Part shown: piece by piece, positions 9,390 to 18,114 of the stretch | How the letters are laid out: every line of letters begins with the position of its first letter | Numbering within the stretch: the first letter of the stretch is position 1 | Assembly: GCA_959608885.1 (NCBI GenBank) | Contig: CAUHSG010000004.1 | Location: 1 to 64,000 of the forward strand | DNA: 64,000 nt | Origin: an uncultured Coriobacteriia bacterium | Lineage (GTDB): Bacteria > Actinomycetota > Coriobacteriia > Coriobacteriales > QAMH01 | Direction: 5' to 3' | Notes under the pieces: model-generated | Databases searched by the model: none | What the model was told of the DNA's origin: nothing | The model's input: only the letters and a program-made list of their open reading frames with translations | Program-made: the position numbers and the translations under genes

Positions 9390-10784
9390 ATGCCAGAGCT
9401 TGCCTACACATCGAATGCCAACAGCTCGGTCGAGCGCATCATGCCGCAAGACATCGATGCCGAGAAGGCCGTGCTCGCGGCCATGTTGCTCGGCCAAGAC
9501 ACCGAGGTCGTCGAAGAGGCGCTCATGAAGCTCTCGGCCAAGGACTTCTACCGTCCCGCGCATCGCAAGATTTTTGAGGCAATGGAGGAGCTCTACAACA
9601 AGAACGCCCCCATCGACCAGCTCTCCTTGGCAGATCGCCTCAAGTCACGCGGGGATCTCGACGCCATTGGCGGCAAGCCCTACATCGTCGAGCTCGGCAA
9701 CAACACCTTCGCGCTTGCCAACTGGGCCCATCACGCGGATATCATCAAGCGCGCTGCCATGCTGCGCGATCTCATCGGCGCCTCCGTGCGCATCACTGCG
9801 CTTGGCTACGACGCGCCAGACGATCTCGACGAGGTCGTCGAGACATCTGAGAAGCTCCTCTTCGACGTCACCAACAAGCGCGTTGCCACCAACTTCAAGT
9901 CGATGGAGTCTCTCGTCGTCGAGACCTTCAACGAGCTCCAGGAGCTCGCCAACACCAAGAGCCGCTACAATGGCGTACGCACCGGCTTCAAAGATCTCGA
10001 TGACCTCTTCGGCGGCTTGCGCGGTGGCGATCTCGTCATCCTCGCTGCCCGTCCCTCCGTCGGCAAGACGGCGCTCGCGCTCAACATCGCGAGCCGTGCC
10101 GCCCAGCTTGGCACTTCCGTCGCCTTCTTCTCACTCGAAATGTCAGCCACGCAGCTCGTCCAGCGCGTGCTCTCGACCGAGACGCGCATCAACTCCAAGA
10201 AGATGCAGACAGGCCAGATGAGCGGCCAGGATTGGGTCACGCTCGTCAACGCATCAGACACGCTCTCCAAGCTCAAGCTCTGGGTTGACGATACCCCCAG
10301 TGCCTCCATCCTCGAGGTGCGCGCCAAGGCACGCCGTCAGCTCCGCAACGTCGAGCCGCAAAAGGGTCTCATCATCGTCGACTACCTGCAGCTCATGCAG
10401 CCGCAAAATACCCGCACGGAGTCCCGTCAGGTCGAAATCGCCGAGATCTCCCGTGGTCTCAAGATTCTCGCCAAAGAGATGGACATGCCCATCATCGCAC
10501 TCTCGCAGCTTTCCCGTGCGGTCGAGTCGCGCCAGGGCAAGCGCCCCATCCTGTCAGACCTGCGCGAATCCGGCGCCATCGAGCAAGACGCCGACATCGT
10601 CATGTTCCTCGACCGCTCGCTATCAGAGAAAGAGGCCGAGCAAGAAGATCGCCCCGCGTGGCGCACGGCCGATGTCATCGTCGCCAAGCACCGCAACGGC
10701 CCCACGGGCGTTGTGAGCCTGGCATTTCAGAGCGAGTTCACGCGTTTCGACAACCTCGCTCGTCACGAGGATGATCGCTACTAG
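9390..10784 (+). CDS. dnaB: replicative DNA helicase DnaB
   Basis: The hexameric helicase that unwinds DNA at the replication fork. The 464 aa protein has the N-terminal primase-binding helical domain (PQDIDAEKAVLAAMLLG at about residues 19-35). The RecA-like motor has Walker A ARPSVGKTALALN at about 218-230 and FFSLEMSA shortly after. It also has DYLQLM (Walker B) and LSQLSRAVE. No intein interrupts it; length is normal. The start at 9390 has a weak ribosome site, and the ATG at 9441 (MPQDIDAEK) is an alternative. It lies just before purA, the same order as dnaC-purA in Bacillus. The 218 bp before it contains a palindrome and otherwise no clear signal. Confidence 0.96.
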   Translation: MPELAYTSNANSSVERIMPQDIDAEKAVLAAMLLGQDTEVVEEALMKLSAKDFYRPAHRKIFEAMEELYNKNAPIDQLSLADRLKSRGDLDAIGGKPYIVELGNNTFALANWAHHADIIKRAAMLRDLIGASVRITALGYDAPDDLDEVVETSEKLLFDVTNKRVATNFKSMESLVVETFNELQELANTKSRYNGVRTGFKDLDDLFGGLRGGDLVILAARPSVGKTALALNIASRAAQLGTSVAFFSLEMSATQLVQRVLSTETRINSKKMQTGQMSGQDWVTLVNASDTLSKLKLWVDDTPSASILEVRAKARRQLRNVEPQKGLIIVDYLQLMQPQNTRTESRQVEIAEISRGLKILAKEMDMPIIALSQLSRAVESRQGKRPILSDLRESGAIEQDADIVMFLDRSLSEKEAEQEDRPAWRTADVIVAKHRNGPTGVVSLAFQSEFTRFDNLARHEDDRY

Positions 10785-10916
10785 ACATCAGGCAAGCTTC
10801 TGCGGTCTATCCGGTTTTGTCTCTCCTTTGAATCTTGTGCGTATCGCCGGGCACATTCGATACAATGATAATTTGCGTGCAAAAAGATGCCGCGCATCCC
10901 ATAAAAGGAGAAATCT

Positions 10917-12197
10917 ATGTCGGGCACCATATTAGTAGGCACCCAGTGGGGCGACGAAGGAAAGGGCAAGGTCACAGACCTTCTTTCCTCGAATTACGAT
11001 TACGTCGTCCGCTTCCAGGGCGGCAATAACGCCGGCCATACCGTCATCCACGGCGACACCAAACTCGCCTTGCATCTCATTCCCTCTGGCATCATGTACG
11101 AGAGCGTGACGCCGCTCATTGGCAACGGTTGTGTCGTTGACCCGCAGGTGCTGTGTGACGAGATGAAGGGCCTCGAAGAAAAGGGCATCTCCACGGATAA
11201 GTTGCTCATTAGCAGCAACGCCCATGTCATCATGCCCTACCATCGCGTGCTCGACGGGGCAACCGAGGCGCGCCTGGGTGCGAACAAGATCGGAACGACC
11301 AAGCGCGGCATCGGCCCGTGCTACCAGGACAAGTACGCGCGCATCGGCATTCGCATTCAGGACCTGCTCGACAAGAAGATCTTGCGCGAGAAGCTCGAGA
11401 CCGCCCTCGCCATCAAGAACGACATCCTCCAAAACGTCTACGACCTGCCCACGTTCACGGTTGACGAGATTCTGAACGAGTATCTGGGCTATGCGGACCT
11501 GATTCGCGCACACGTCGTCGACGCGAGTCAGCTGCTCAACGCCGAGTTGCGCGCTGGCAAGTCGGTGCTCTTCGAGGGCGCCCAGGCAACCCAGCTCGAC
11601 ATCGACCACGGTACCTACCCCTTCGTCACCTCGAGCAACTGCACGGCAGGCGGTGCCATGACGGGTACGGGTGTGGGTCCCACGCGCATCGACAAGGTTC
11701 TCGGCATCGCCAAGGCCTACATGACGCGCGTCGGTAGCGGGCCGTTCCCCACGGAGCTCTTCGACGAGTACGGCAGGATACTGGGTGAGGCCGGCCACGA
11801 GGTGGGCGTCACCACCGGGCGCAAGCGTCGCTGTGGCTGGTACGATGCCGTCATCATCCGCTATGCAGCCGATGTCAACGGTCTTACCGACCTCGCGCTC
11901 ACCAAGCTCGACGTGCTTGGCGCCGTCGACAAGATTCGGATTTGCACGGCCTACGAGGCCGATGGCGTCGTCTACGAGAACGTCCCGAGCCAGCAGACCG
12001 CCTTCCATCATGCCAAGCCCATCTACGAGGAGATGCCCAGCTGGCAGTGTGACATTTCCGGCTGCCGCACCTACGAGGAGCTCCCGCAGGAGGCTCGCGA
12101 TTACGTTGAGCGCCTCGAGGGGCTCGCGGGCGTGCCCATCAGCATCGTCACGGTCGGTCCCGATCGCAATCAGACCATCATGAGGGGATGGAACTAA
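10917..12197 (+). CDS. purA: adenylosuccinate synthetase
   Basis: Joins IMP and aspartate using GTP, the first step from IMP to AMP. The 426 aa protein has the GTP-binding loop TQWGDEGKGKVTDLL at residues 8-22. It also has FQGGNNAGHTV, the IMP-loop region GTTKRGIGPCY, SNCTAGGAMTGTG and TGRKRRCGWYD. Length is standard. AAAAGGAG stands seven bases before the ATG. It begins a run of purine genes (purA, purD, a Nudix hydrolase, purE) with only one base between purA and purD. TACAAT at 10861 is a candidate -10 box. Confidence 0.97.
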   Translation: MSGTILVGTQWGDEGKGKVTDLLSSNYDYVVRFQGGNNAGHTVIHGDTKLALHLIPSGIMYESVTPLIGNGCVVDPQVLCDEMKGLEEKGISTDKLLISSNAHVIMPYHRVLDGATEARLGANKIGTTKRGIGPCYQDKYARIGIRIQDLLDKKILREKLETALAIKNDILQNVYDLPTFTVDEILNEYLGYADLIRAHVVDASQLLNAELRAGKSVLFEGAQATQLDIDHGTYPFVTSSNCTAGGAMTGTGVGPTRIDKVLGIAKAYMTRVGSGPFPTELFDEYGRILGEAGHEVGVTTGRKRRCGWYDAVIIRYAADVNGLTDLALTKLDVLGAVDKIRICTAYEADGVVYENVPSQQTAFHHAKPIYEEMPSWQCDISGCRTYEELPQEARDYVERLEGLAGVPISIVTVGPDRNQTIMRGWN

Positions 12198-12198
12198 T

Positions 12199-13482
12199 AT
12201 GAACATTCTGCTTCTTGGTAGCGGCGGGCGCGAATGCGCCATCGCCACGGAGCTCGTCGAGTCGCCTTCATGCGACCAGCTCTTCATCGCGCCCGGTAAC
12301 GGTGGCACGGCCGAGCTCGGGACCAATGTCGTCCTCGATGCCGAAGATGGCCAGGCCGTTGTCGACTTCGCCCGCGAGAATGACTGCGAGCTCGTGGTCA
12401 TCGGACCGGAGGCCCCGCTTGTCGCCGGTGTTGCCGATGCCGTGCGTGACGCGGGCATCGATTGCTTTGGCCCCGGTGCCGCAGGCGCGCGCCTCGAGGG
12501 CTCCAAGGACTTCTCCAAGAGCCTCATGATGAAGTACGACCTGCCCACGGCGGCATACGGCACCTTCACGGACTGCGATTCTGCGCTCGCCTACCTCAAC
12601 GAGCATGGCGCGCCCATCGTCGTCAAGGCCGACGGCCTGGCTGCGGGCAAGGGCGTCACGGTCGCGCTCACCAAGGAAGCTGCCGGTGAGGCCATCTGCG
12701 AATGCTTCGACGGGCGCTTTGGCGAAGCGGGTTCGACGGTTGTCATCGAGGAGATGATGACGGGCCCCGAGTGCTCCATGCTCGTGTTCACGGATGGCAT
12801 CACGGTGCTTCCCATGGCTCCGTCGCAGGACCACAAGCGCGCCTACGAGAACGACGAGGGCCCCAACACGGGCGGCATGGGCGTGTATTCGCCGGTTCCC
12901 ATCGTCACTGACGATGAGCATGCGACCATGGTCGACATCATGGAACGCGCCGTCGCCGGTCTGCGCGAGGAGGGCATCGATTACCGCGGTGTTCTATACG
13001 GTGGCTTCATGCTTACACCGGAAGGTCCCAAGCTGCTCGAGTTCAACGCCCGCTTCGGCGACCCCGAGACGCAGGTTGTGTTGCCGCGCCTCGATACCGA
13101 TTTGGTCGACGTCATGGTCGCCACCGCCCAGAAGCGCCTCGATGAGGTCGAGCTCTCCTGGTGTCCCGAGTGGGCCGTGAGCGTCGTACTCGCAAGTGAG
13201 GGCTATCCCGGCGATTACGAGAAGGGCTTCGAGATCACCGGCATCGACGAGGCCAACGCGCTGCCGGGCGTGCACGTCTACCACGCCGGCACCAAGGTCG
13301 AGAACGGCAAGGTCTACACCAATGGGGGCCGCGTCCTCAACGTCACCGCGCTCGGCGATACCTTCGAGTCCGCGCGCGACCGCGCCTACGAGGCCTGCGA
13401 TCTCATCAACTGGAACGGCAAGTTCATGCGCCGCGATATTGGCGCCCGCGCCATGAAGGGTCGCAGCGCATGGGAGAGCTAA
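12199..13482 (+). CDS. purD: phosphoribosylamine-glycine ligase
   Basis: GAR synthetase: ligates glycine to 5-phosphoribosylamine with ATP, the second step of de novo purine synthesis. The 427 aa ATP-grasp protein has LLLGSGGRECAIA at the start and KADGLAAGKGVTVA in the ATP-binding region. It also has QDHKRAYENDEGPNTGGMG, and LLEFNARFGDPETQ with the metal-binding Glu and Asn. Length matches the family. Its last four codons overlap the start of the Nudix gene, indicating translational coupling. Confidence 0.97.
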   Translation: MNILLLGSGGRECAIATELVESPSCDQLFIAPGNGGTAELGTNVVLDAEDGQAVVDFARENDCELVVIGPEAPLVAGVADAVRDAGIDCFGPGAAGARLEGSKDFSKSLMMKYDLPTAAYGTFTDCDSALAYLNEHGAPIVVKADGLAAGKGVTVALTKEAAGEAICECFDGRFGEAGSTVVIEEMMTGPECSMLVFTDGITVLPMAPSQDHKRAYENDEGPNTGGMGVYSPVPIVTDDEHATMVDIMERAVAGLREEGIDYRGVLYGGFMLTPEGPKLLEFNARFGDPETQVVLPRLDTDLVDVMVATAQKRLDEVELSWCPEWAVSVVLASEGYPGDYEKGFEITGIDEANALPGVHVYHAGTKVENGKVYTNGGRVLNVTALGDTFESARDRAYEACDLINWNGKFMRRDIGARAMKGRSAWES

Positions 13483-14039
13483 TCGAGCATTTCGAGGATC
13501 CCTCCATCAGCGAGAGGATTCTCGACTCGAAACGCGTCTTCGATGGCAGGCTCCTCAAGGTCGATGCCGTCGATATCGAGCTGCCCAATGGCCATGAGAC
13601 CACCCACGAGGTCATCCGCCACCCGGGTGCCGTGTGCATCGTCGCGCTTGACCACGAGGGGCACATACTCGTCGTGCGCCAGTACCGAACGGCGCTCGAG
13701 CGTGTGACCGTCGAGGTTCCCGCGGGGAAGATCGACCCCGGAGAGGATCCCGCCGATGCCGTGCGTCGCGAGCTTGCCGAGGAGACCGGTTACGTCGCGG
13801 GTGATATCCGCCATCTGGCATCCATTGCTGTGGCCGTTGGATATAGCGATGAAATCATCCACATATACATGGCGACCGACCTGACGCCCGGACCTGCTCA
13901 TCCGGATGAGGACGAATTCGTCGTCGCCGAATGGGTGAGCATCGAATCGCTCATCGATTCCGTCCTCGATGGCCGTATCGAGGATTCCAAGACCGTCATC
14001 GCCGCGCTCATTTGCGATGCGCTGCGTCATCGAGTGTGA
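13470..14039 (+). CDS. Nudix hydrolase, ADP-ribose pyrophosphatase type
   Basis: A 189 aa cytoplasmic enzyme with a complete Nudix box, GKIDPGEDPADAVRRELAEE followed by TGY, at about residues 87-109. Its architecture (QYRTALERVTVEVPAGKID just before the box) is that of ADP-ribose pyrophosphatases such as NudF, which cut ADP-ribose to AMP and ribose 5-phosphate. It overlaps purD by 13 bases and lies 12 bp before purE. Clustering of such hydrolases with purine genes suggests nucleotide recycling; the substrate itself is inferred from family. Confidence 0.88.
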   Translation: MGELIEHFEDPSISERILDSKRVFDGRLLKVDAVDIELPNGHETTHEVIRHPGAVCIVALDHEGHILVVRQYRTALERVTVEVPAGKIDPGEDPADAVRRELAEETGYVAGDIRHLASIAVAVGYSDEIIHIYMATDLTPGPAHPDEDEFVVAEWVSIESLIDSVLDGRIEDSKTVIAALICDALRHRV

Positions 14040-14051
14040 GAGGGGAACATC

Positions 14052-14516
14052 ATGTCAAATGACAAGCCGCTGGTGGGAATCATCCTGGGATCCAAGTCGG
14101 ATGCGCCCGATTTCGAGGGTTGCAAGCAGATGCTCGAGAAGTTCGGCGTGCCCTACGAGTTTGTCATTCACTCTGCCCACCGCAACCCCGATGACGTGCG
14201 GGAATGGGCAATCAGCGCCGAGCCGCGTGGTCTCAAGGTCATCATTGCCGGTGCCGGCAAGGCCGCTGCGCTTGGTGGCGTCGTTGCGTCGCATACGCCG
14301 CTGCCCGTCATCGCCGTGCCCATGAAGACGAGCGATCTGGGCGGCATGGACTCGCTGCTCTCGACGGTGCAGATGCCTACGGGCGTGCCGCTTGCTTGCG
14401 TGGCCATCAACGGTACGAAGAACGCGGCGATTTTGGCGACCGAGATCCTGGGCGTTTCGATGCCCGAATATCGCGATGCCATCATCGAATACAAGCGTGA
14501 ACTAGCGGGAAAATGA
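14052..14516 (+). CDS. purE: N5-carboxyaminoimidazole ribonucleotide mutase
   Basis: Class I PurE converts N5-CAIR to CAIR in purine synthesis. The 154 aa protein has the typical start VGIILGSKSDAPDFEG and the SAHRNPDDVREWA segment with the catalytic His. It also has AGAGKAAALGGVVASHTPLPVI and GGMDSLLSTVQMPTGVP. The size is that of the bacterial single-domain enzyme. Its partner purK is not in the window. The TGA stop codon lies inside a perfect 16-bp palindrome. Confidence 0.96.
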   Translation: MSNDKPLVGIILGSKSDAPDFEGCKQMLEKFGVPYEFVIHSAHRNPDDVREWAISAEPRGLKVIIAGAGKAAALGGVVASHTPLPVIAVPMKTSDLGGMDSLLSTVQMPTGVPLACVAINGTKNAAILATEILGVSMPEYRDAIIEYKRELAGK

Positions 14517-14544
14517 GAAATTTGTCCAGGACAAATTTCTCATT
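14512..14544. repeat. perfect 16-bp-arm palindrome overlapping the purE stop
   Basis: Arms AATGAGAAATTTGTCC (14512-14527) and GGACAAATTTCTCATT (14529-14544) are exact inverse complements separated by one A. The purE TGA (14514-14516) lies in the left arm. The outer TGAGA and inner GACAAA recall the other palindrome types in the window, but no GC core is present. Confidence 0.9.
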
Positions 14545-14559
14545 CGCTTTCTTGAGGCC

Positions 14560-15030
14560 ATGAGTCTCATCGAAATACGGCGCATATGCGTGCGCGAGGG
14601 AGCGCTTGACCTCGAGGTCGCGATACCGGTTAGCGTGCTGCACGTTACGCAGAATCAGGCCGATCGTATTCTCGGGCTACTACCCAATCTCGCACGCCAT
14701 GTTTGCGTGAACGGCGCAGGTGACGGTAGCTTCGGCGACGAGCTCGTGGGTACGGAGCTCGCGCACTTGCTCGAGCATCTCATCATCGAATTGCAAGGCA
14801 AGGCGGCGCGAGGTGGCGAGTTCACGGGGCATACGTCGTGGCTCGAGGAGCTCGAGACCACGGTTCCGCAGGGCTACGCGCTCATGCGAACGACGGTCAC
14901 CTTTGCCAATGACTTCGTCGCGCTCGGTGCGATGAACTGCGCGCTCGAGATTATCGATTGGGCCTCCGGATTCGACGAGGCCGACGCTCCCGATGTCGAG
15001 GGAATGATTGCCTTTCTTGCCGCGATGTGA
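14560..15030 (+). CDS. stand-alone protein resembling the N-terminal domain of cyanophycin synthetase
   Basis: A 156 aa soluble protein with no catalytic domain of its own. Residues about 40-125 resemble the N-terminal domain of cyanophycin synthetase (CphA). They contain LLPNLARHVC, then ELAHLLEHLIIELQGKA, which corresponds to the CphA LEHVALELQ segment. A TSW and an aromatic-rich strand and helix follow, in the same order as in CphA. The ATP-grasp and Mur-ligase domains that would make cyanophycin are missing, so it cannot do that reaction. Homology is judged by eye. The ATG at 14560 has a weak ribosome site. It follows purE by 43 bp, across a palindrome. Confidence 0.6.
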   Translation: MSLIEIRRICVREGALDLEVAIPVSVLHVTQNQADRILGLLPNLARHVCVNGAGDGSFGDELVGTELAHLLEHLIIELQGKAARGGEFTGHTSWLEELETTVPQGYALMRTTVTFANDFVALGAMNCALEIIDWASGFDEADAPDVEGMIAFLAAM

Positions 15031-15081
15031 CGGCAATTTTATACTGCATGCAGAAGCGTTACCGCAATCTGAGGAGGACAC

Positions 15082-16635
15082 ATGCATTGCGAACAAAAGC
15101 TGGCTGAAGGACTCTATTGGATTGGCGGAGACGACAAGCGCCTCGGTTTGTTCGAAGCCTGTCATCCCGTTCCCAACGGCATGTCCTATAACAACTATCT
15201 GCTGCTTGACGAGAAGGTCGTATTATTCGACACGATTGACCGTGCGGTCGAGAAGCGCTTTTTCGAGACGCTCGAGTATTTGCTCGACGGACGCAAAGTC
15301 GACTACATCATCGTCTCTCACATGGAACCCGACCACAGCGCGACGCTTGCCGCGGTGGCAGACGCGCATCCCGAGGCGCAGCTCGTGGGCACGAAGATTT
15401 GCAAGACGCTCATCGGGCAGTTCTTCGGGCCCGAGCTCGAGGCGCGTACGATGGTCGTGGGTGACGGCGACTCGCTTTCGACCGGCTCGCATACGCTCGC
15501 GTTCGCGACGGCCCCAATGGTGCATTGGCCCGAGGTCATGGTCACCTACGATATCGAGGACAAGATCCTGTTCTCGGCCGATGCCTTCGGCTCCTTTGGC
15601 GGCCTGGATGGCAAGCTCTTCGATGACATGTACGACTTCGAGGACGAGCTGCTTGACGAGATGCGCCGCTACTATGCCAACATCGTGGGCAAATACGGCA
15701 CGCAGGTCAACGAGCTGCTCGACAAGGCCGATACGCTCGACATCAAGATGATCTGTCCGCTGCACGGCGCCATCATTCGCGACAGCGTCGATTTCATCAA
15801 GTCGAAGTACCGCATCTGGGCAAGCTACGAGCCCGAGCAAGAGGCCGTCGTCATCGCATATGCGTCGGTCTACGGGGGCACGCGCGACGTGGCCGAAAAG
15901 CTTGCCTTCAAGCTGAGCGACGTGGGCATTCATGACCTCGCGCTTTTCGACCTGTCCGTGACAGATCCGAGCTACGTGCTTTCCGACGCCTTCCGCGCGA
16001 GCAACATCGTGCTGGCATCCGTCACCTTCAACGCGGGCGTCTTTCCCAAGATGCGCGAGCTTGTCGATTGCTTTGTCGACCATAACCTACGCAAGCGTCG
16101 GTTCTCGTTCATCCAGAACGGCAGCTGGGGTCCCATCGCCGGCAAGAAGATGATGGAGGCGGTCGAGGCCATCCCCGAGCATGAAATCGTGGGCGACCTA
16201 TTTACCGTCAAGTCGCGTATGACCGACGGACAAGATGCTGAGCTCGACAAGCTCGCGCAGGCTATCGTCGACTCGATTCGCAATCCCGAGCAGCCTATCA
16301 TGGCCGACGTGAATCACGTCGCGCCCGAGCCCACCCCCATCGTGGGTGCCGTCAAGCCGCGGGCAATACCGCCGAGCGTCGAACCGATACGCACCCAGGG
16401 CGGCGTCCCCATCGCACCGGGCATGGAGGGCAAAGTCGCGCAGGAGGAAGTGCCCGCGCATGTCGAGAGCGAGGAGAAGACCAAGGTCATCCAAATCTGG
16501 CGCTGCACCTTCTGTGGGTATCAGGCCGAAGTTCCCAAAGGCACCGACATGGACACCTTCGTGTGTCCGGTCTGCCTCAAGGTTGGCCCTGGCCAGTTCA
16601 TCCTCGTGCGCGAGAAGATCGTCCCCGTGAAATAG
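15082..16635 (+). CDS. flavodiiron protein (FprA family) with C-terminal rubredoxin domain
   Basis: Reduces oxygen to water and/or nitric oxide to nitrous oxide, protecting anaerobic metabolism. The 517 aa protein has three domains. A metallo-beta-lactamase-like diiron domain spans about 1-255, with the ligand motif HMEPDH at 80-85. A flavodoxin FMN domain spans about 258-405 (IAYASVYGGTRDVAEKLA). A linker of about 60 residues precedes a rubredoxin-type iron centre at the end, with Cys475, Cys478, Cys495 and Cys498. Most FprA proteins lack the rubredoxin domain and receive electrons from a separate rubredoxin; here donor and acceptor are joined, as in E. coli NorV. GAGGAGG lies just before the ATG. 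The gene stands alone and is followed by a type-A palindrome. Confidence 0.93.
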   Translation: MHCEQKLAEGLYWIGGDDKRLGLFEACHPVPNGMSYNNYLLLDEKVVLFDTIDRAVEKRFFETLEYLLDGRKVDYIIVSHMEPDHSATLAAVADAHPEAQLVGTKICKTLIGQFFGPELEARTMVVGDGDSLSTGSHTLAFATAPMVHWPEVMVTYDIEDKILFSADAFGSFGGLDGKLFDDMYDFEDELLDEMRRYYANIVGKYGTQVNELLDKADTLDIKMICPLHGAIIRDSVDFIKSKYRIWASYEPEQEAVVIAYASVYGGTRDVAEKLAFKLSDVGIHDLALFDLSVTDPSYVLSDAFRASNIVLASVTFNAGVFPKMRELVDCFVDHNLRKRRFSFIQNGSWGPIAGKKMMEAVEAIPEHEIVGDLFTVKSRMTDGQDAELDKLAQAIVDSIRNPEQPIMADVNHVAPEPTPIVGAVKPRAIPPSVEPIRTQGGVPIAPGMEGKVAQEEVPAHVESEEKTKVIQIWRCTFCGYQAEVPKGTDMDTFVCPVCLKVGPGQFILVREKIVPVK

Positions 16636-16648
16636 GGCAGCTTGGCCG

Positions 16649-16685
16649 GACCAGACAAAAGTGCCCCGGCGGCATTTGTCTGGTC
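16649..16685. repeat. type-A palindromic element (well preserved)
   Basis: GACCAGACAAAAGTGCCCCG followed by GCGGCATTTGTCTGGTC. Outer arms GACCAGACAAA/TTTGTCTGGTC pair perfectly around the asymmetric GC core. It lies 14 bp after the flavodiiron stop codon and could terminate transcription, although no T-run follows. Confidence 0.85.
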
Positions 16686-16833
16686 GTCATATCGTTCGTC
16701 TCATTATTTGGGCGTTCGGTAAAATGTGGGTTTCTCCTCCTCATGTGCATGTGGGGGTGGTACTCTAGCGTTATTGCATTTTCGGTCGAATACAATGACT
16801 GTTGCCAGCAAACCCAGGAAGGGCGTGGTTATC

Positions 16834-17253
16834 ATGAACAAGCCTCTCGTTTTCACCTTCGGAGCCGCCGTGGGCGCTGTTGCGGCCCTGCTTCTTTCGC
16901 CTAACTCTGGCGAGCGCAACCGCGAAATCGTCGCAGACAAGGTCGATTACTACACTGCTCAGGGCGAGCAGGCTCTTCAGCAGACCGCTGATACCGTGCG
17001 CAGCAAGGTTCGCGGTGTGGCAGATGTCGCCAACAACGCCGATGCAGATGACATCCGCGAGAAGATCAACGAGGCCCGCGATCGTATCGCCGAGCAGATC
17101 ACGAAGAACAGCTCGGTGCCGCAGAGCGTCGCCTCGGATGTTTCCGATGTCGCGCTCGATGCCGCCGCTGGAGTGTCCGAGGCAGCCGATACCGCGGCAG
17201 ATGCCGCCGAGGGTGCCGCCAAGGCCGCCGCAGACGCCATCAAGTCGAAGTAG
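16834..17253 (+). CDS. YtxH-like membrane-anchored coiled protein
   Basis: A 139 aa protein with one N-terminal hydrophobic helix at about residues 5-22 (FGAAVGAVAALLLSP). This is the GAxxGAxxALLxAP-type segment of the YtxH family, followed by an alanine-rich, charged helical region that repeats AxDAAE-like patterns to the end. YtxH proteins are often linked to general stress, but no biochemical role is established. The ATG at 16834 follows AGGAAGGG and begins the family motif; the upstream in-frame ATG codons would add a non-family stretch. It precedes the PRC-barrel gene by 27 bp, and both proteins have similar repetitive C-terminal helices. Confidence 0.75.
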   Translation: MNKPLVFTFGAAVGAVAALLLSPNSGERNREIVADKVDYYTAQGEQALQQTADTVRSKVRGVADVANNADADDIREKINEARDRIAEQITKNSSVPQSVASDVSDVALDAAAGVSEAADTAADAAEGAAKAAADAIKSK

Positions 17254-17280
17254 CGCGCTCGACCATAGCGTCAACTGCAT

Positions 17281-18105
17281 ATGCCTTCAACTGACGAGGC
17301 TCATAGGCTGCACGTCTACGTGCGTAATTCAAAGGGTGATTTGAAGCGCTTTGGTCGCGTACGCGCCACGGTCTTTCATCCAAGCGAGCCGCGCGCCATC
17401 GGCCTTGTGATAAAGCGTCCGGACGCATTGCTCATGGTCAAGCGCAAGGAGCGCTTCGCGGCAATCGACCGCATCGAGCGAGTCGAAGGTGGCATCAGCG
17501 TAATCGACGCCGCTGACTCCTGGGATGCCGAGGCGTGTAAGCGCCTGGATGTCGACTATGACTCCTGCATTATCTGGGAGTACATGCCCGTGCGCACCGA
17601 ATCCGGGCAGGAGATCGGGCTCGTGGGCAACGTCGTCTATAACGGCGATGATTTCACGATTGAGCACATCGACATATCATCGAATTCGGCAAATCGCATG
17701 CTGCTCGGCAGCTCGCTCATCCCTCGTTCGAAAATCATCGGCTATCGTGATGGCGCCATCATCGTCAAGGACGAAGAAGCCAGCCTCGAGGAGACAGGCG
17801 GGGCAGCCGCCAAGGCGGGCGTTGCCTGGGCCAAGACCAAGCATGTCGCTTCCGAAGGCACGAAGAAGGCTGGCGAGGCTATCAACGAGGGCGCATACAA
17901 GGCCGGCGAGATCATTGGCAACGTGCGAGACAAGGCAAGCAAGGCCGCCGAGGAGCACGAGGCCAAGAAACGCGAGGCCGAGGAGCGTGGCGAATACACC
18001 GGCGTCGACAAGGCAGCGAACCTCCTTGGCAAGCAACTCGGTCGCGCGTCGGGCATGTTCAAGGGCTTCAAGGAGGAGTTCGACAAGGCCTCCCACGACG
18101 ACTAG
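17281..18105 (+). CDS. PRC-barrel domain protein with alanine/lysine-rich helical tail
   Basis: A 274 aa soluble protein. Residues 1-165 contain two stretches resembling PRC-barrel folds: KRFGRVRATVFHPSEPRAIGL and SGQEIGLVGNVVYNGDDFTI. Residues 175-274 are a long, probably helical tail of Ala, Lys and Glu, with repeats such as AGEAINEGAYKAGEIIGNV. PRC-barrels often mediate protein or RNA contacts. It sits between the YtxH-like gene and the RNase gene (9 bp before it), so a link to RNA handling is possible but not shown. There is no signal peptide. Confidence 0.65.
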   Translation: MPSTDEAHRLHVYVRNSKGDLKRFGRVRATVFHPSEPRAIGLVIKRPDALLMVKRKERFAAIDRIERVEGGISVIDAADSWDAEACKRLDVDYDSCIIWEYMPVRTESGQEIGLVGNVVYNGDDFTIEHIDISSNSANRMLLGSSLIPRSKIIGYRDGAIIVKDEEASLEETGGAAAKAGVAWAKTKHVASEGTKKAGEAINEGAYKAGEIIGNVRDKASKAAEEHEAKKREAEERGEYTGVDKAANLLGKQLGRASGMFKGFKEEFDKASHDD

Positions 18106-18114
18106 GGGGATGCT

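Noticed and set aside
10932..12569. 545-codon minus-strand reading frame across purA and purD
   Set aside because: The antisense of two clear purine genes; no ribosome site and no recognisable domain.
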